Assembly (NCBI GenBank): GCA_964017235.1
Contig: OZ024931.1
Coordinates: 97,730,221 to 97,794,220 of the forward strand
DNA length: 64,000 bases
Direction of reading: 5' to 3'
Source: Sabellastarte sp. h YS-2021
Lineage: Eukaryota; Annelida; Polychaeta; Sabellida; Sabellidae
Under the pieces are notes generated by a model, which saw only the letters and a list, made by a program, of their open reading frames with translations, had not been told where the DNA came from and did not search any database. The position numbers were made by a program, and so were the translations under genes. Positions 11,802 through 22,587 of this stretch are shown here, piece after piece; the stretch's first letter is position 1, and every line of letters starts with the position of its first letter.

Positions 11802-13190
11802 AGGCAATGGAACAGTTCTGCTCATTTTCTGTTGCATTAAATTTCAAATACAAACAATACAAACAAGTGAGCAAGAAATATTTGAAAGTCAAGTCAGGTT
11901 TTATAACCAAACTCGTGGTGTAGATGTATATTATTGAGATCATATAGTCAAAACACCATTTCTATGTCATAAATTTTTGTCCAATCAAATAGCTTAACAG
12001 ATATTACTGGAGAAGAAGTTAGAAGAAAACAAAATGATCAGAATGGCCAGAGTACAAGTACAACCTTATTTTACAAATATAATCACTTCAAAGATATGAC
12101 CATCTCTCCCAGTACACATTAGAAACATTTTAAAATTGTTTATATGTTTAGAAAACATTTTAAAACCTATTTAAACCTTATCTTTTAGTTTTCTAAATGT
12201 TTCTAAGTAAATGTTTGCACTGTAATGTTTAAAAATGTTTTATAAACATTCTCTATACAAACATTTTTACTGAAAATGTTTATTAAATGTACAAAAAATA
12301 ATTCAAGAAGTTAGGTTTGACTGGAAATGTTTTTTAAACATTTATGAAATAGCTGAAGAAATGAAGGTTATGTTGTAAATGTTTTTCAAACATTCATCAT
12401 GAGATGGTTGATATAACGTACACATAAAATGTTTAAACAACATTGTTGATCAAATGTTCTTAAACCATTCTATCAAAAATCTTTTTTAAATCCATATTTC
12501 TAGAATGCTTATTAAACCTTCACCTTCAAACATGTCCAAACAAAGATGGCAGTGAGCAATAGTAGAGCATTTTAGGGGACTTTGTCAAAAATTGCCCCAC
12601 ATGCAATCAATAAAAGTAAGATTTGAATGGGGCACAATTTTTAACCCACCATCTTGCAATTTTAGACATAAAAATAATATTTTCATTAGTGAGCAATGTT
12701 AAAAGATATTGAATTTGACGTCTGAACCCATTATTATTCAGACATTATTATGTTCATTTGTAACAATTTTTCTAACATTTATTATTAACACAATGTGGAT
12801 ACCATAAAAGTGAGTGGTTTGCCAATCACCCTGTCCCAGTATTTATAGTGGTCAGACAAGTTCATGGCCAGTAAAAAGAAATAATCTTTTTTTCTGTAAT
12901 CAACAGTCTTACCTACTTCAACAATCTGCTGATCTCTATTCATGTGTTCAAAACATCTCATTCCTGAGCAATTACATCACAGAATGTGTTTATCTAGTCC
13001 TTGTGATTAACTTGGACCTATTGAAAGATCTTAAATGCCCAGGTGCAATTTACCAAGAATACTCACACCTGGGTACATATATTAACTGAGATCAGGCAAG
13101 TTCAAAGTGGACACCTATGAGAGGATTAAAGAGAGGGAGTAATATGCAATCTTGAAACAATTGTCCCTCTTTTTAAGATGTGATTGGCTT
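11802..13190. other. 1.4 kb AT-rich sequence without gene
   Basis: There is no recognisable coding region. The longest open frame (12814-13089, 91 codons) has no family resemblance. The first half contains the AAACATTT-rich patch listed separately. Confidence 0.45.
12120..12540. repeat. AAACATTT / AAATGTTT-rich patch
   Basis: The octamers AAACATTT and AAATGTTT occur many times on both strands, often as short palindromes such as 'AATGTTTTTTAAACATT'. This is a cluster of short inverted motifs rather than a tandem array. I cannot tell whether it is a degenerate element or simple composition. Confidence 0.5.
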
Positions 13191-14280
13191 ATTGAATTGA
13201 AACTTTAATAATTTGATTCATTATTATTATCAATTATACTAAACTGTTTAAAAGAAACAGTGTTATCAAATTGAATCAGAAATATTAGTGAAACTTTTAT
13301 GAAAATTTAATCTAAATGAAAGAAAGTTTATCAATAAACAAACGGAAAAAACTTAATAACTCAGTATAAAGTAACTGCTATAAATGAACTTGATGACACA
13401 TTAAAATTTAATACTGTTATACATACTACCTGGGATTCAATACTGGAAGGATAGTCCAAGAAGTTTTCACTTATGTAGCTGGACTACCCAAAATTGGTAC
13501 CATTATACTATTTGGTTGTACTTGTAGTAGAAGATTATGATTATTCTATACTACTTACTATTAATCGTAACATTTTATAATAAAGGATAATAATAATATC
13601 CAATAATAAAGGATAATAATAGATGCATCTTTTCATACACTTTAATACAGTTTAATACAAAATCTGTGGCTCACTTGATGAAATTCCATCAGTTACAATT
13701 GGAAGTCATAAAAGTAAAATTCTTAATGAATTTTAATATGACTTTAACAGTGCTTAATCTGCATCAAAAGACAGGCCCAAAGGTGCAACAAGATTTTAAA
13801 GGTCAAGGTCACTACGACAAGGTCAAAGGTCAAATCAAGGTCACACTATGATGCTGCACACCAACAACCCCTAACCAGCATCAACTTCCGATGCTTATTG
13901 AATTGAAACTTTAATAATTTGATTCATTATTATTATCAATTATACTAAACTGTTTAAAAGAAACAGTGTTATCAAATTGAATCAGAAATATTAGTGAAAC
14001 TTTTATGAAAATTTAATCTTTTCATACACTTTAATACAGTTTAATACAAAATCTGTGGCTCACTTGATGAAATTCCATCAGTTACAATTGGAAGTCATAA
14101 AAGTAAAATTCTTAATGAATTTTAATATGACTTTAACAGTGCTTAATCTGCATCAAAAGACAGGCCCAAAGGTGCAACAAGATTTTAAAGGTCAAGGTCA
14201 CTACGACAAGGTCAAAGGTCAAATCAAGGTCACACTATGATGCTGCACACCAACAACCCCTAACCAGCATCAACTTCCGA
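13191..14280 (+). repeat. compound direct duplication
   Basis: The block 13895-14280 is made of copies of two separate upstream pieces, 13191-13316 and 13629-13893, joined without the ~310 bases between them. The copied parts look identical, so two equal 61-codon frames appear at 13666 and 14055; these are not genes. The pattern fits a recent duplication with an internal deletion, or two haplotypes placed in series. Confidence 0.75.
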
Positions 14281-14532
14281 TGCCTTACGGTTTCTGAGAT
14301 ATAGCCCGGACAAGATTTTATAGGTCAAGGTCACTACAGCAAGGTCAAAGGTCAAATCAAGGTCAGACCATGACGTTGCACACCTACACCCCCTAACCAA
14401 TGTCCCTACCAAGTATCAACTTCCTACACCTTACGGTTTCTGAGATACAGCCCGGACAAACTTTTTCCCACCTGTCCATCCGGACACCATGGGTGAAAAC
14501 AATATCCCGACAGCCCTTAAGGGCTGTGGGGT
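13629..14532 (+). mobile_element. HINE/pearl-like element, copy 1 (5'-shortened)
   Basis: The copy begins inside the left arm ('CTGTGGCTCACTTGATGAAA'). It contains a core of ~150-bp units ('AAGGTCACTACAGCAAGGTC', 'TATCAACTTCC', 'GGTTTCTGAGATATAGCCCG') and ends with the hairpin CAGCCCTTAAGGGCTG followed by TGGGGT. Its 3' end abuts DIRS copy A at an A-run. Two better copies lie at 34161-35661 and 24813-26028. Structure, terminal hairpin and A/T-tract target match helentron-associated elements; no Rep/helicase gene is present, so it is non-autonomous. Confidence 0.65.
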
Positions 14533-14800
14533 AAAAAAGTCTAAGACTTTTTTCACAGAGGGAGTGAAGAAATCCACCAAATTTTTTCTGCACCATTTCT
14601 CAAATAGGGCCCACTTTGACTTGTAGATGGTCCTTGTTGATGACCTTTGAATGGCAGCAATTCTCTCTGCCACTTCCACAGAGAAGCCTTGTTCTTGGAG
14701 CTGTCCACTCCTAGACATCAGGGGTGGAGGTTGAGATGTTGAGGACTGGTGTAAAACACTTGATTGTGGGACTGTGAGAGAAGTGTTGTTGACACTGGTA
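14533..14800 (-). pseudogene. DIRS A tyrosine recombinase, N-terminal part
   Basis: The minus strand encodes 'TIYKSKWALFEKWCRKN', the conserved start of the recombinase domain in this family, after a variable linker rich in Ser, Gln and Pro. Only the first part of the domain is present before the HINE-like element. In DIRS elements this enzyme integrates a circular DNA intermediate in place of an integrase. Fossil. Confidence 0.75.
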
Positions 14801-15500
14801 ACTCTCTCTGTTGAGAGCGGCACTAGGTCCCAAAACCAGGGCACCCATGGCCAGCCTGGAGCCATTACAATGATGAGGCAATTGTATTTGCATTGCCTGA
14901 TTTTTTGGATCACCCTGTGAAGGAGAGCCATGGGAGGGTAAGCATAAGCAGTGAGACCCAACCAGTTTATGTGCAGAGCATCTATGTCCCAAGCATGTTG
15001 GTTTGGGACTGGAGAAACAAACAATGGAACTTTGTGGTTCAAACGAGTGGCAAATAGATCTACATGAGGACTGAACCACTTTTCACAGATCTGTTTAAAC
15101 ACCTGCAGATGCAGTGACTTGGTTCGACCTGGAGAATAGGTCGGTCACATTCAGGCTCCCTGAAATGTGCCTGGCTATGTTATCTGGTAATGATGGCACC
15201 AGGTCATGACTTTCCACAGACAAGCATACATCTCCACCGAGTGGGTTCCTCCTTGATTATTTATGTATCCTACTACTGTTGAGTTGTCCGTAGCAACCAA
15301 CACTGTTTGATTTTGGCACTGGTTCTTGAACCTTTTCAGGGCCAGAGATACCGCCTTCAACTCTAGGGCATTTATGTGTAGCCTTTTTTCCCTGTGTGAT
15401 CACAGACCTTTTGAAGAGACTTGCTCTAAGTGAGCACCCCAACCTTCATTTGAGGCGTCTGTAAAGATTTGGATACTCTGGTCTTTGGGGTGGGGATCTG
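14800..15500 (-). pseudogene. DIRS A RNase H region and linker
   Basis: Recognisable pieces are 'FTDASNEGWGAHL' near 15450, 'ATDNSTVVGYINNQGGTHS' near 15300, and 'HVDLFATRLNHKVPLFVS' near 15050, followed by 'APGWPWVPWFWDLVPLS'. This is the usual order after the reverse transcriptase in DIRS polyproteins. The acidic residues of the RNase H fold are visible in FTDAS and ATDNS. Fossil. Confidence 0.75.
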
Positions 15501-16440
15501 CACCCTCTATCACATTTGCGGGATTTTGCCACCACTCTAAGAGAGCTGAAATGGTCTCTGACCAAGGAAGGAGGCTGTTCCACAATTGAGGATATCTCCA
15601 GTGCTCCTTGAGGTGTAACTGAAAGGGCCTCATGTGAAGGAGTCCCTCCGGAACCATCTCCATTGAGGCGAGCAACCCAATTATCGACATCAAACATCTT
15701 GCAGTCAAAACATGTTTTGACTTTAAGCATAGCATCAAATCCTGAAGTTTGAGCCATCTCTCTTGAGTGGGTTTTACAAGTGCTGAATCTAGGTGGTACT
15801 CATAGCCCATGAACGAAAACACCTGAGTAGGTTTGAGTTCGGACTTCTCTTGATTTATTATCCACCCTAGGGACTGTGTCAGGTCTACCACGATCTGAGT
15901 GTTCATTTGTGCCTCCTGAGATGGGGCCCTGATAAGCCAGTCGTCCCCTTGTCAGGGCCATCAGTTACACTTCCTACACAATCATTGTAAAGACCTGTGC
16001 AGTTGTGGCTAGGCCAAAAGGGAGGTGAACTGGAACAACTGTGAATCCTGGCCAAACCGTAAGTACTTCCTTGAGTTTTGGTGGATGGGGATGTGAAGAT
16101 CTGACAGGTCTATCGACGACACCCATTCCCCTGGACTCAGAGGCCCTGATGGACTCTGGAGTTTCCATTTTGAACAAGTAGGAAGGTGTTGAGCCTTCTT
16201 AGGTCTACCACTGGCCTCCACCTTTAGTGAGGCTTGGGTACTAGAAACAGGGGACTCTAAAACCTGAGAGATTTTACATTTTCCACCCCTTCTTATTGCG
16301 TTCTTTGACAGAAGAGATATAAGAGGCTTGAGCTAGATCTTTTTGCTGGGACTTGTATCCTGAGTGAATCATTTTGGTTTTATGATGAATGGTAGAATGT
16401 AACCATTGGTAATAATGTTTGACATGTTTGAGCATTTGTT
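15500..16440 (-). pseudogene. DIRS A reverse transcriptase
   Basis: The minus strand shows RT blocks also seen in the sister copies: 'VSSIDLSD', a 'HLPFGLATTAQVFTMIV' palm-side block, and 'IINQEKSELKPTQVFSFMGY' further on. The order agrees with the RT open stretch of copy D (56844-57707). This copy is fragmented. Fossil. Confidence 0.8.
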
Positions 16441-18113
16441 TGCCAGTCTCTTCTGAAAGAATGGAGGCAACCTCCTACTGGTGGACTAAGGGAGGGTTTT
16501 AAGGAGTCATTGTGAGGAGAGGTTTCCACACCCTTGTTCCCTTGGGTGAGGTCGAAAATGACCTCTGGAGCCTCTGTTACTCAATTTCCCCCTGCCCGAG
16601 GAAAACGATTTGTTACTGCTTGGAGTGGACTGCCCCCATAGGGGCATTTCCTGTAGGAGCCTCTTTTTTGTGGTGGGAACCACAAAAGGGCTGGTTTTGA
16701 TAGGGTCCAAAACCCTGGGAGTCTTTAGGGGTGCCTTTTTAAGGAGGAAGTCCTCTCCATCCTTCTCCAATTGAGACTTGAAAAGAGAAGGCCAGAAAGG
16801 AACTCTTGTCAGCCCTTAACCAATTGAGACCAGAACAAAGAGTGGGCCAAAAGGGGGAGCTCCTAAGTTCCAGACATCTAGAATCCCTCACGCCTGATAA
16901 GGATTGAATTAACCCATGGTGTATAACTCCCTCTGGAGAATGTGGGCTAACACCTTACTTTGACAGGCTAAGGCTCTCTGCTGAATGAGAATCCCTTTAT
17001 TCAGGATATCTAGATAGTCACATGTCTTTTTGTAACAATGTCTGGCTGCTTTTTGAGGATTGACACCCTTTTGAATTTGGTTTTTAATTCTTTTGACAGT
17101 AGCCTTGATACTGTCCTGGCATTTTTCCATGGTCGTATTGCACTCAGATGCAGTCTTTGTGAAGGCAGCCGAAAAATTTTGCCTTGCCTGATGCTCAATC
17201 TCTTTGACTACTTTTAGGGGAACCTTGCCCATAGGGGCCCCAGAGGGTTTAGGGGAGATACAATTTTTTTTGCAAAATCTGTGTTCACTTCTTGTAATTT
17301 GTCCTCAAAATGAGGTTGTCCCAATCTGTATCACTTAGAAGACGAAGTAGGGGGTTTAACATATTTACCCTTGGGTAAATTAGCGGCTGAAAGTCTTGCT
17401 CAAATTTTTCAAAAGCACCTTTTAGAAGAGCACTGAGTGGGAGCATAGCTGAACCCTTTTGTATCATTCAGAGCTCAGATTGTGGTAGAGGACCTAGGAA
17501 TACTGTCCCTGCGGTCAGGGAGATTTAAAATCTGCCTTAAAGTTTCTCTGTCCTCGGTGTATTGTGAGGGTAAGTCAGGCATATGTATCTCCATATAAAA
17601 TACAGGATCTGGGTTTAATTTTTGTTTGTGTTGTTTAGAAGAAGCCCCCTTGGGCTTAGAAGACTTTTTGACTTGCACAGAGGCCTCAGATTCCTCTGAG
17701 GACAAAGATGAAGTGACAGATTTTGTCCGAACCTGATGTTTCCTTTTATCTGGAATGTTTCTTCAGTTAAACTGAAGAAACATGCTCGGATTGTTTGGAG
17801 TATGGATCTGAGTCCGATCTCACTCTGTCTCCATGGGTTCATCTGAAATTTGGGTGTTCTTTGGAATTTGGTTTTTTGACAGATTTAATCTCAGCTCTGA
17901 CACTGCAGTGTTTCCATAATGGAAGCCTGGAAAACCCCTTTTTTTGCTGGAGATGTTCAACTGAGAACCCAGGCTTTTTTCTATTTTATTTTGAATTTTA
18001 TTTTGAAGGGCTGTGCCCAGAGTGGGTAGGATAGTTTGAGGAGTTTTCAGAGACAATGTTTCGAAACGTAATGGCTGGGGTGTGTGGAGAAGAATATAGT
18101 TGTTCAGTAGCAT
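16441..18113 (-). pseudogene. DIRS A gag-like region
   Basis: Low-complexity basic and Ser/Gln-rich stretches match the gag regions of copies B, D, E and G. Examples are 'SLKTPQTILPTLGTALQNK' near 18050, 'RQNFSAAFTKTASECNTT' near 17170 and 'TKKRLLQEMPLWGQ' near 16680. The function is presumed to be packaging of the element RNA. Fossil, several breaks. Confidence 0.7.
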
Positions 18114-18143
18114 TTTTCAGGTCCTCATGAGAGCCTGAGAATA

Positions 18144-18159
18144 CCCCCCCCCCCCCCCC
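18144..18159 (+). repeat. C16 homopolymer
   Basis: An uninterrupted run of 16 C lies at the 5' side of the DIRS A gag region. Runs like this are length-variable and assembly-sensitive. On the opposite strand it is a G tract. Confidence 0.9.
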
Positions 18160-18179
18160 AGAAAATCCAAATCCTCTTA

Positions 18180-18639
18180 GATGAATCTAATTTTTGTTTC
18201 CGAGCATATTAGCGTTTCTTCTAATATTTGTGTGTGATCAATTGGATCATCGTTGTAGAAACAAATGCAATAATAAAGTCTCCAATTTTTTTTGTATAAA
18301 AGTAAACTAACCTTTTGATTACTTAATGATTCCATGTGTGTAAACTGCTACTGAAGGATAATAATATTAATATTTCACAGTTTATTTTACTCATTGAGAA
18401 TTAATATGATCTGCTGTTTTTGGTGTAATGTAGTCTGTCTTGTGCACACTTTGGTAGTTAAATTGGTTTTTATTCATGTGTCTTGTCACACCTGTTCATT
18501 TAAAAGTTTGTCATTATTGAAAATGTAATGTCTATTGTACTTGTGTTTTTTTTCTGTCTATTGTTATTTAATTGTTCTACTTTTGTGTTTTGTCAATTGT
18601 CATCAGTGTATATAAAAAAAACACTGGTAGATGCTTCTT
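18180..18639. other. AT-rich stretch between DIRS A gag and its end
   Basis: No coding or repeat identity is visible. In copy D only about 210 bases separate the shared terminal block from the gag start, so this ~460-base stretch is either extra sequence in copy A or unrelated DNA. Confidence 0.35.
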
Positions 18640-18819
18640 AGTCACGCAGCCAATGAGAAAGAAGGAGGGTTAAGTGGTATTTCACTACGGGGTTCACCTT
18701 CCTGTTGGCACCAGCCAGTACTAAACATCTATTTTTCTTCGATGTTGGCCGGATGCCTTGTGGCCTCCTGAGATAGCATTCAGTTCCACATGGGAAGCTA
18801 TTGTAGCGCAATAAAATAA
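18640..18819 (-). repeat. DIRS A terminal inverted-repeat end
   Basis: Read on the minus strand, it begins 'TTATTTTATTGCGCTACAAT' and continues 'AGCTTCCCATGTGGAACTG', 'CCACAAGGCATCCGGCCAAC' and 'GAAGAAAAATAGA'. It matches the left end of DIRS copy D at 54427-54600 and most of the small element at 33814-34068. Its position at the 5' end of a minus-strand DIRS supports the terminal-repeat call. Confidence 0.7.
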
Positions 18820-19178
18820 ATTATTAAGCCTTGATTGAAATGAAATAAAGCAACAGCTTACTGAAAATCTGTGGTTAACAATAGATTCTTAAAGAATACA
18901 ATCATGCGGATTTGTTTGGGTGTTAATCATTTTGTCTTAAATAATGAGGTAAAATCTCATTTAAAAAGTATAGTTAAGGTATGTCAATTTTATGAAACTC
19001 AAATTTAAATTAATTTCTAAAACTTTTATTTATTGCCAAGAAGACCCTTTTTATGTATCAGTCACATAAAAATGGGGAAAAGTTAAATGATCTTTAGTAA
19101 TTTGTATGGTCCTTAATAGCTACAATATAAGCTAAAATTGGAAAATTTAATAGTAATAAAATTTTTTATTAGAAATAC
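18820..19178. other. no gene; AT-rich spacer
   Basis: No recognisable feature lies between the DIRS A end and the left arm of the long inverted-repeat element. Confidence 0.45.
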
Positions 19179-20062
19179 TTACAATTTCCTAACAGTAGTT
19201 ATTTGTTGGAGCCATCCAACCCAATGGTCAACGCAGAGATGCAAATTTAAGGTTATATCACAACCTTAACCAGGCCACTGGGTTACAGTAGTCCGTCCTC
19301 CTGCCAAATAGGTCACATGACCACATTGTTTACTTCATTATTTTTGTTGGCCATCAACAGTATGGACGTCTTTGGGAATTAGGAGAAGTTTTGTCAGTGT
19401 TTCATTTATTTTTTTGAGATTTTAAAGTGAATCTCACCTCATTTTTATATGTATATGATACAGAACTTATACATTTATTGAATCTTCTAAGGCATGTCAT
19501 TATTTTGCAAATAAAGGACTTTTGGATGGTGACATCGAAAGTTCGATCATCTTCAACCTCTAGGAAATAAATCAACATAAAGAAGGACGTTAATGCAATA
19601 ATAAGGTTTATATAGCTTGCCAGTTGTTTGGTTCAGATTGCCAGGCTTTGGAAGCTATATTTGTGCACCATACATCCATAGAAAGAACGTACTCTTTCAA
19701 CAACAGAAACGGTCATGGATGACGCCATTTTGGATGAGAAATGACAATTCAGTTGTCACTAATGCTGTTCACACGTCAGGTTCTAATAGCCAGGCGTTGG
19801 AGGCAATTTTATCATGGTATGAATCCCAGTCGAATAGATTGTCGACTCTACAGCAGAGGGAATCTCCCTTGGGGGCAGCCATTAAAGATGACGTGGACAC
19901 AACACCATGGAGGAGTTTTGAATGCAGGAAAAGACTGCCTCTTCGGAAAACACTTCCATTGAGGTTCCGTCAAAACATGCTGTGGAGGAAATACCTGCAT
20001 GACGTCATCCAAGGACAATCAAGTTTTCTATACCCAAAAGGTTTAGAATCGGGTTATCAGAT
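19179..20062 (+). repeat. left arm of long inverted repeat
   Basis: Starts near 'ATTTCCTAACAGTAG' and runs to 'TTTAGAATCGGGTTATCAGA'. It contains 'GGTGACATCGAAAGTTCGAT' and the CRE-type palindrome TGACGTCA near 20000. A 153-codon open frame lies in its inner half. Confidence 0.85.
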
Positions 20063-20078
20063 GATACCAAGAACCTAG
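19617..20078 (+). CDS. hypothetical 153-codon frame in inverted-repeat arm
   Basis: This frame opens in the left arm and ends just beyond its inner edge. The counterpart in the right arm (minus strand, 21211-21543) keeps a related frame in part, with 'DNSIVTNAVHASGSNSQA' against 'DNSVVTNAVHTSGSNSQA' and 'YLHDVIQGQSSF' in both. Frame retention in two diverged arms hints at past coding, but differences between arms include reading-frame disruptions. I recognise no domain, signal peptide or membrane segment. Confidence 0.25.
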   Translation: MPVVWFRLPGFGSYICAPYIHRKNVLFQQQKRSWMTPFWMRNDNSVVTNAVHTSGSNSQALEAILSWYESQSNRLSTLQQRESPLGAAIKDDVDTTPWRSFECRKRLPLRKTLPLRFRQNMLWRKYLHDVIQGQSSFLYPKGLESGYQMIPRT

Positions 20079-21197
20079 TCCATAATTTTCAGACGCTTGG
20101 CTGACTGTTAATGGCTAGAGATTGATATAACAGGCGGGGCACTGTGAATGTCCCTCTGTTTTGTCACAGTTACCTATATCAAGGAATTGCCACACATTCT
20201 TTGGGTTGACAACCAGCAGAGATTGTGACCAATCTTTGGGTTTTCAAGGCCTTTGAAGCTTCTGGTGCTTCTAAAGAGCAGAAGAATCTTTTGTTGGGGA
20301 GTTTATTGCTTAATAAGTTTCCTTGACAGCTCCTTAGTTGCAGGAGGTCTGCAGGAATATCACCTTTTCCACAGTTTTCAGTCACCTTTGGAAATAATTT
20401 GTCTTGTAGGAGACTTTAAGAGAGATCAAACATGTGTTGACTCACTTTTTTAGTTCAATTCAACTAATCTAAAAGAATCTAGGAGATGCTTTCGACTTTG
20501 TGCAATATGATTGCATTGCAGTCCTCAGTGAACCAGTCTTCGAAAATCTTTGGTGTTCTTGTTGGGGTTTGACCATGTCTTCAAACATGTGGCTCAACAG
20601 GAGGGATATTTATCTGAATGCAGTTCTATAAATATCTTAATTCGTGTTAGGAATCTTTGGAATGCATTATCACGCCTAATGTGGGGTTTCTGCTGGACAT
20701 ATCAGATGTTCACAGGAACTTTATTCAGTGATTTCATGTAAATTGGGATTATTATAGTCTAGAAGGGAATATACTCCTTGATATGGCTAGGAAGGGGTCA
20801 ACAGGTCTCAGAGTGGATTTTTCCCTTCATGTGGCTCCTCAACCAGTAACAGGGGGGTGAGGACCTTATTTATCTAGGCCCTGTAGAGGCAGGTGTGGAA
20901 AGAGGTCATTTCCTGTGTTTAGGAAGCCTTTATTCAGTTTTGGCAGTCTTACAAGATCTCATTCTTAGAATAAGAGGATAATAGACCTTTCAGAAGTGAG
21001 GTTGGCAGGAGTAAAAAAACCCAGGAGTTTGATAAAAACTTTTTATGGAATACTTGACAAAAGGGCGATAACACCAGTCAAAGTGTCACATTTGAGAGGT
21101 ATAGAAACCCGATTGTCCTAAAATCCACTTCTTATTCTTCTGCAAATTCATTGAATCAAAAGCCTTCTTTGTTGATATGATTACACTCCCCGTAATC
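20063..21197. other. centre of the inverted-repeat element
   Basis: This 1.1 kb spacer has several short frames (up to about 68 codons) and no motif I can name. If the element is a transposon, any transposase has decayed beyond recognition or was never present. Confidence 0.5.
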
Positions 21198-22076
21198 TGA
21201 CAACCCGAATCTAAACCTTTAGGGAGGAATAGAAACTCGATTGTCCCTGGATGACGTCATGCAGGTATTTTCCTCCACGGCATGTTTTGACTGGACCTCG
21301 ACGGAAGAGTTTTCCGAAGAGGCAGTCCTTTCCTGCATTCAGAACTCCTCCATGGTGTAATGTCCATGGCAACAATAATGGCTGCCCCCATGGGAGATTC
21401 GTTCTTCTGGAGAGTCGATAATCTATTCGACTGGGATGTATATAGTGATAAATTAGTGCAAACGCCTGGCTATTAGAACCCGATGCATGAACAGCATTTG
21501 TGACAATCGAATTGTCATTGTCGCCCAAGATGGCGTCGTCCATTACTGCTTTTGTTCTTCAAAGAGTACAATCCTTGTAGGTATGTATGCTGCATAATTA
21601 TAGCTTCCAACGTCCAGCAAACTGAACCAAACAACTGGCAAGCTATATACATATTATTGTTGCATTATGCCCTTCTTTATGTTGATTTATTTCCTATAGG
21701 TTGAAGGCGATCGAACTTTCGATGTCACCATCCAAAAGTCCTTTATTTGCATAATAATGACATACCTTTGAGGATTCAATAAATGTATAAGTTCTGTATC
21801 ATATACATGTAAAATATGAAATGAGATTCACTGTAACATCTCAAAAGCAAATAAAACCCTGACAAAACTTCTCCTAATTCCCAAAGACGTCCATACTGTT
21901 GATGGCCAACAAAAATAATGAAGTAAACAATATGGTCATGTGACCTATTTGGCGGGAGGATGGACTACTGTAACCCAGTGGCCTGGTTAAGGTTGTGATA
22001 TCACCTTAAATTCGCATCTCTGTGTTAGCCATTGGGTTGGATGGCTCCAACAAATAGCTACTGTTAGGAAATGGTA
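21198..22076 (-). repeat. right arm of long inverted repeat
   Basis: Reverse complement of the left arm with scattered substitutions and small indels. TGACGTCA is conserved at 21252-21259. The outer edge ends 'CTACTGTTAGGAAAT' just before unrelated AT-rich sequence. Confidence 0.85.
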
Positions 22077-22284
22077 AGGATATTTCGCTATAAAATGAAA
22101 TATTTACTGAAAGCACATACTTAAGTTTGTAAACATAAATAATTATAAGTCTAGTGCTATTTTTAAACACAATATTTGCATGTAATGTACTGTAGCATGA
22201 AGTATGCTCAGCATGTTATTATAGTCATCATAATAGAGTAAAATGTTCTAATGTAATGTATATTTTGCTTTACTTTTCAATACT
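22077..22284. other. no feature
   Basis: An AT-rich spacer between the inverted-repeat element and the MITE-like copy M1, with no recognisable gene or repeat. Confidence 0.4.
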
Positions 22285-22587
22285 GCAAATGTAATAAGTA
22301 AATTAAATTTTTATAAATTAATACCCTATCCAACGGACAATTGCTAATCCGGTCAGCACAGACTGGCCCCCCAAACAAAAGAAAAATTCGTCCTGTGTTT
22401 TCACCGGTTGGTCGGTCCCACTGTGCATTTGCCAGGTGGCACATCGTACTTCCTTCCTGTCTAGACAGTGTGACATCATAGCATCTTTTTCGTTGTCTAA
22501 ACCTATTGACACCCCTAGTAAGCAAGCTGATAGTAGGGCCGGCTGGGGGGGGGGGGGGGGGGGGGGGGCTTGCCTGTCCATTGGACA
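22285..22587 (+). mobile_element. MITE-like family M, copy 1
   Basis: The copy begins 'GCAAATGTAATAAGTAAATT', passes through 'ATACCCTATCCAACGGACAA', 'CTTCCTTCCTGTCTAGACAG' and 'CATAGCATCTTTTTCGTTGT', and ends with 'TGTCCATTGGACA'. It matches M3 at 63525-63850 along its length but lacks the outer right inverted repeat. A 24-base G run lies near its right side. Frames across it are not genes. Confidence 0.7.
22545..22568 (+). repeat. G24 homopolymer
   Basis: A run of about 24 G lies inside M1, where M3 has 'GGGGTCGGTGGGAGGG'. The G-rich segment has expanded to a pure tract. The exact length is uncertain. Confidence 0.85.

Larger units (their letters stand above)
14533..18819 (-). mobile_element. 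DIRS-type retrotransposon, copy A (fossil)
   Basis: A minus-strand tyrosine-recombinase retrotransposon. From right to left it shows an inverted-repeat end, gag-like region, reverse transcriptase, RNase H with its linker, and the beginning of the tyrosine recombinase. The left end is cut by the HINE-like copy 1. It is clearly broken, with many breaks, and is diverged from the sister copies at 30842, 35662, 54427 and 62441, so it is not recent. Confidence 0.85.
19179..22076. mobile_element. foldback-like element with ~880-bp inverted arms
   Basis: The left arm (19179-20062) and right arm (21198-22076) are reverse complements at roughly 93% by eye, around a 1.1 kb centre. Outer edges are 'TTTCCTAACAGTAG' and its complement. 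I recognise no transposase in arms or centre, and cannot read a clear target duplication. Long-arm elements of this type are known as Foldback or Galileo-like; this one is unclassified. A simple inverted segmental duplication is the alternative. Confidence 0.7.

Noticed and set aside
13666-14240. Two identical 61-codon frames that could look like a duplicated gene
   Set aside because: Both lie in the left arm and first core unit of a HINE-like element and are duplicated with it; the frame runs into non-coding repeat.
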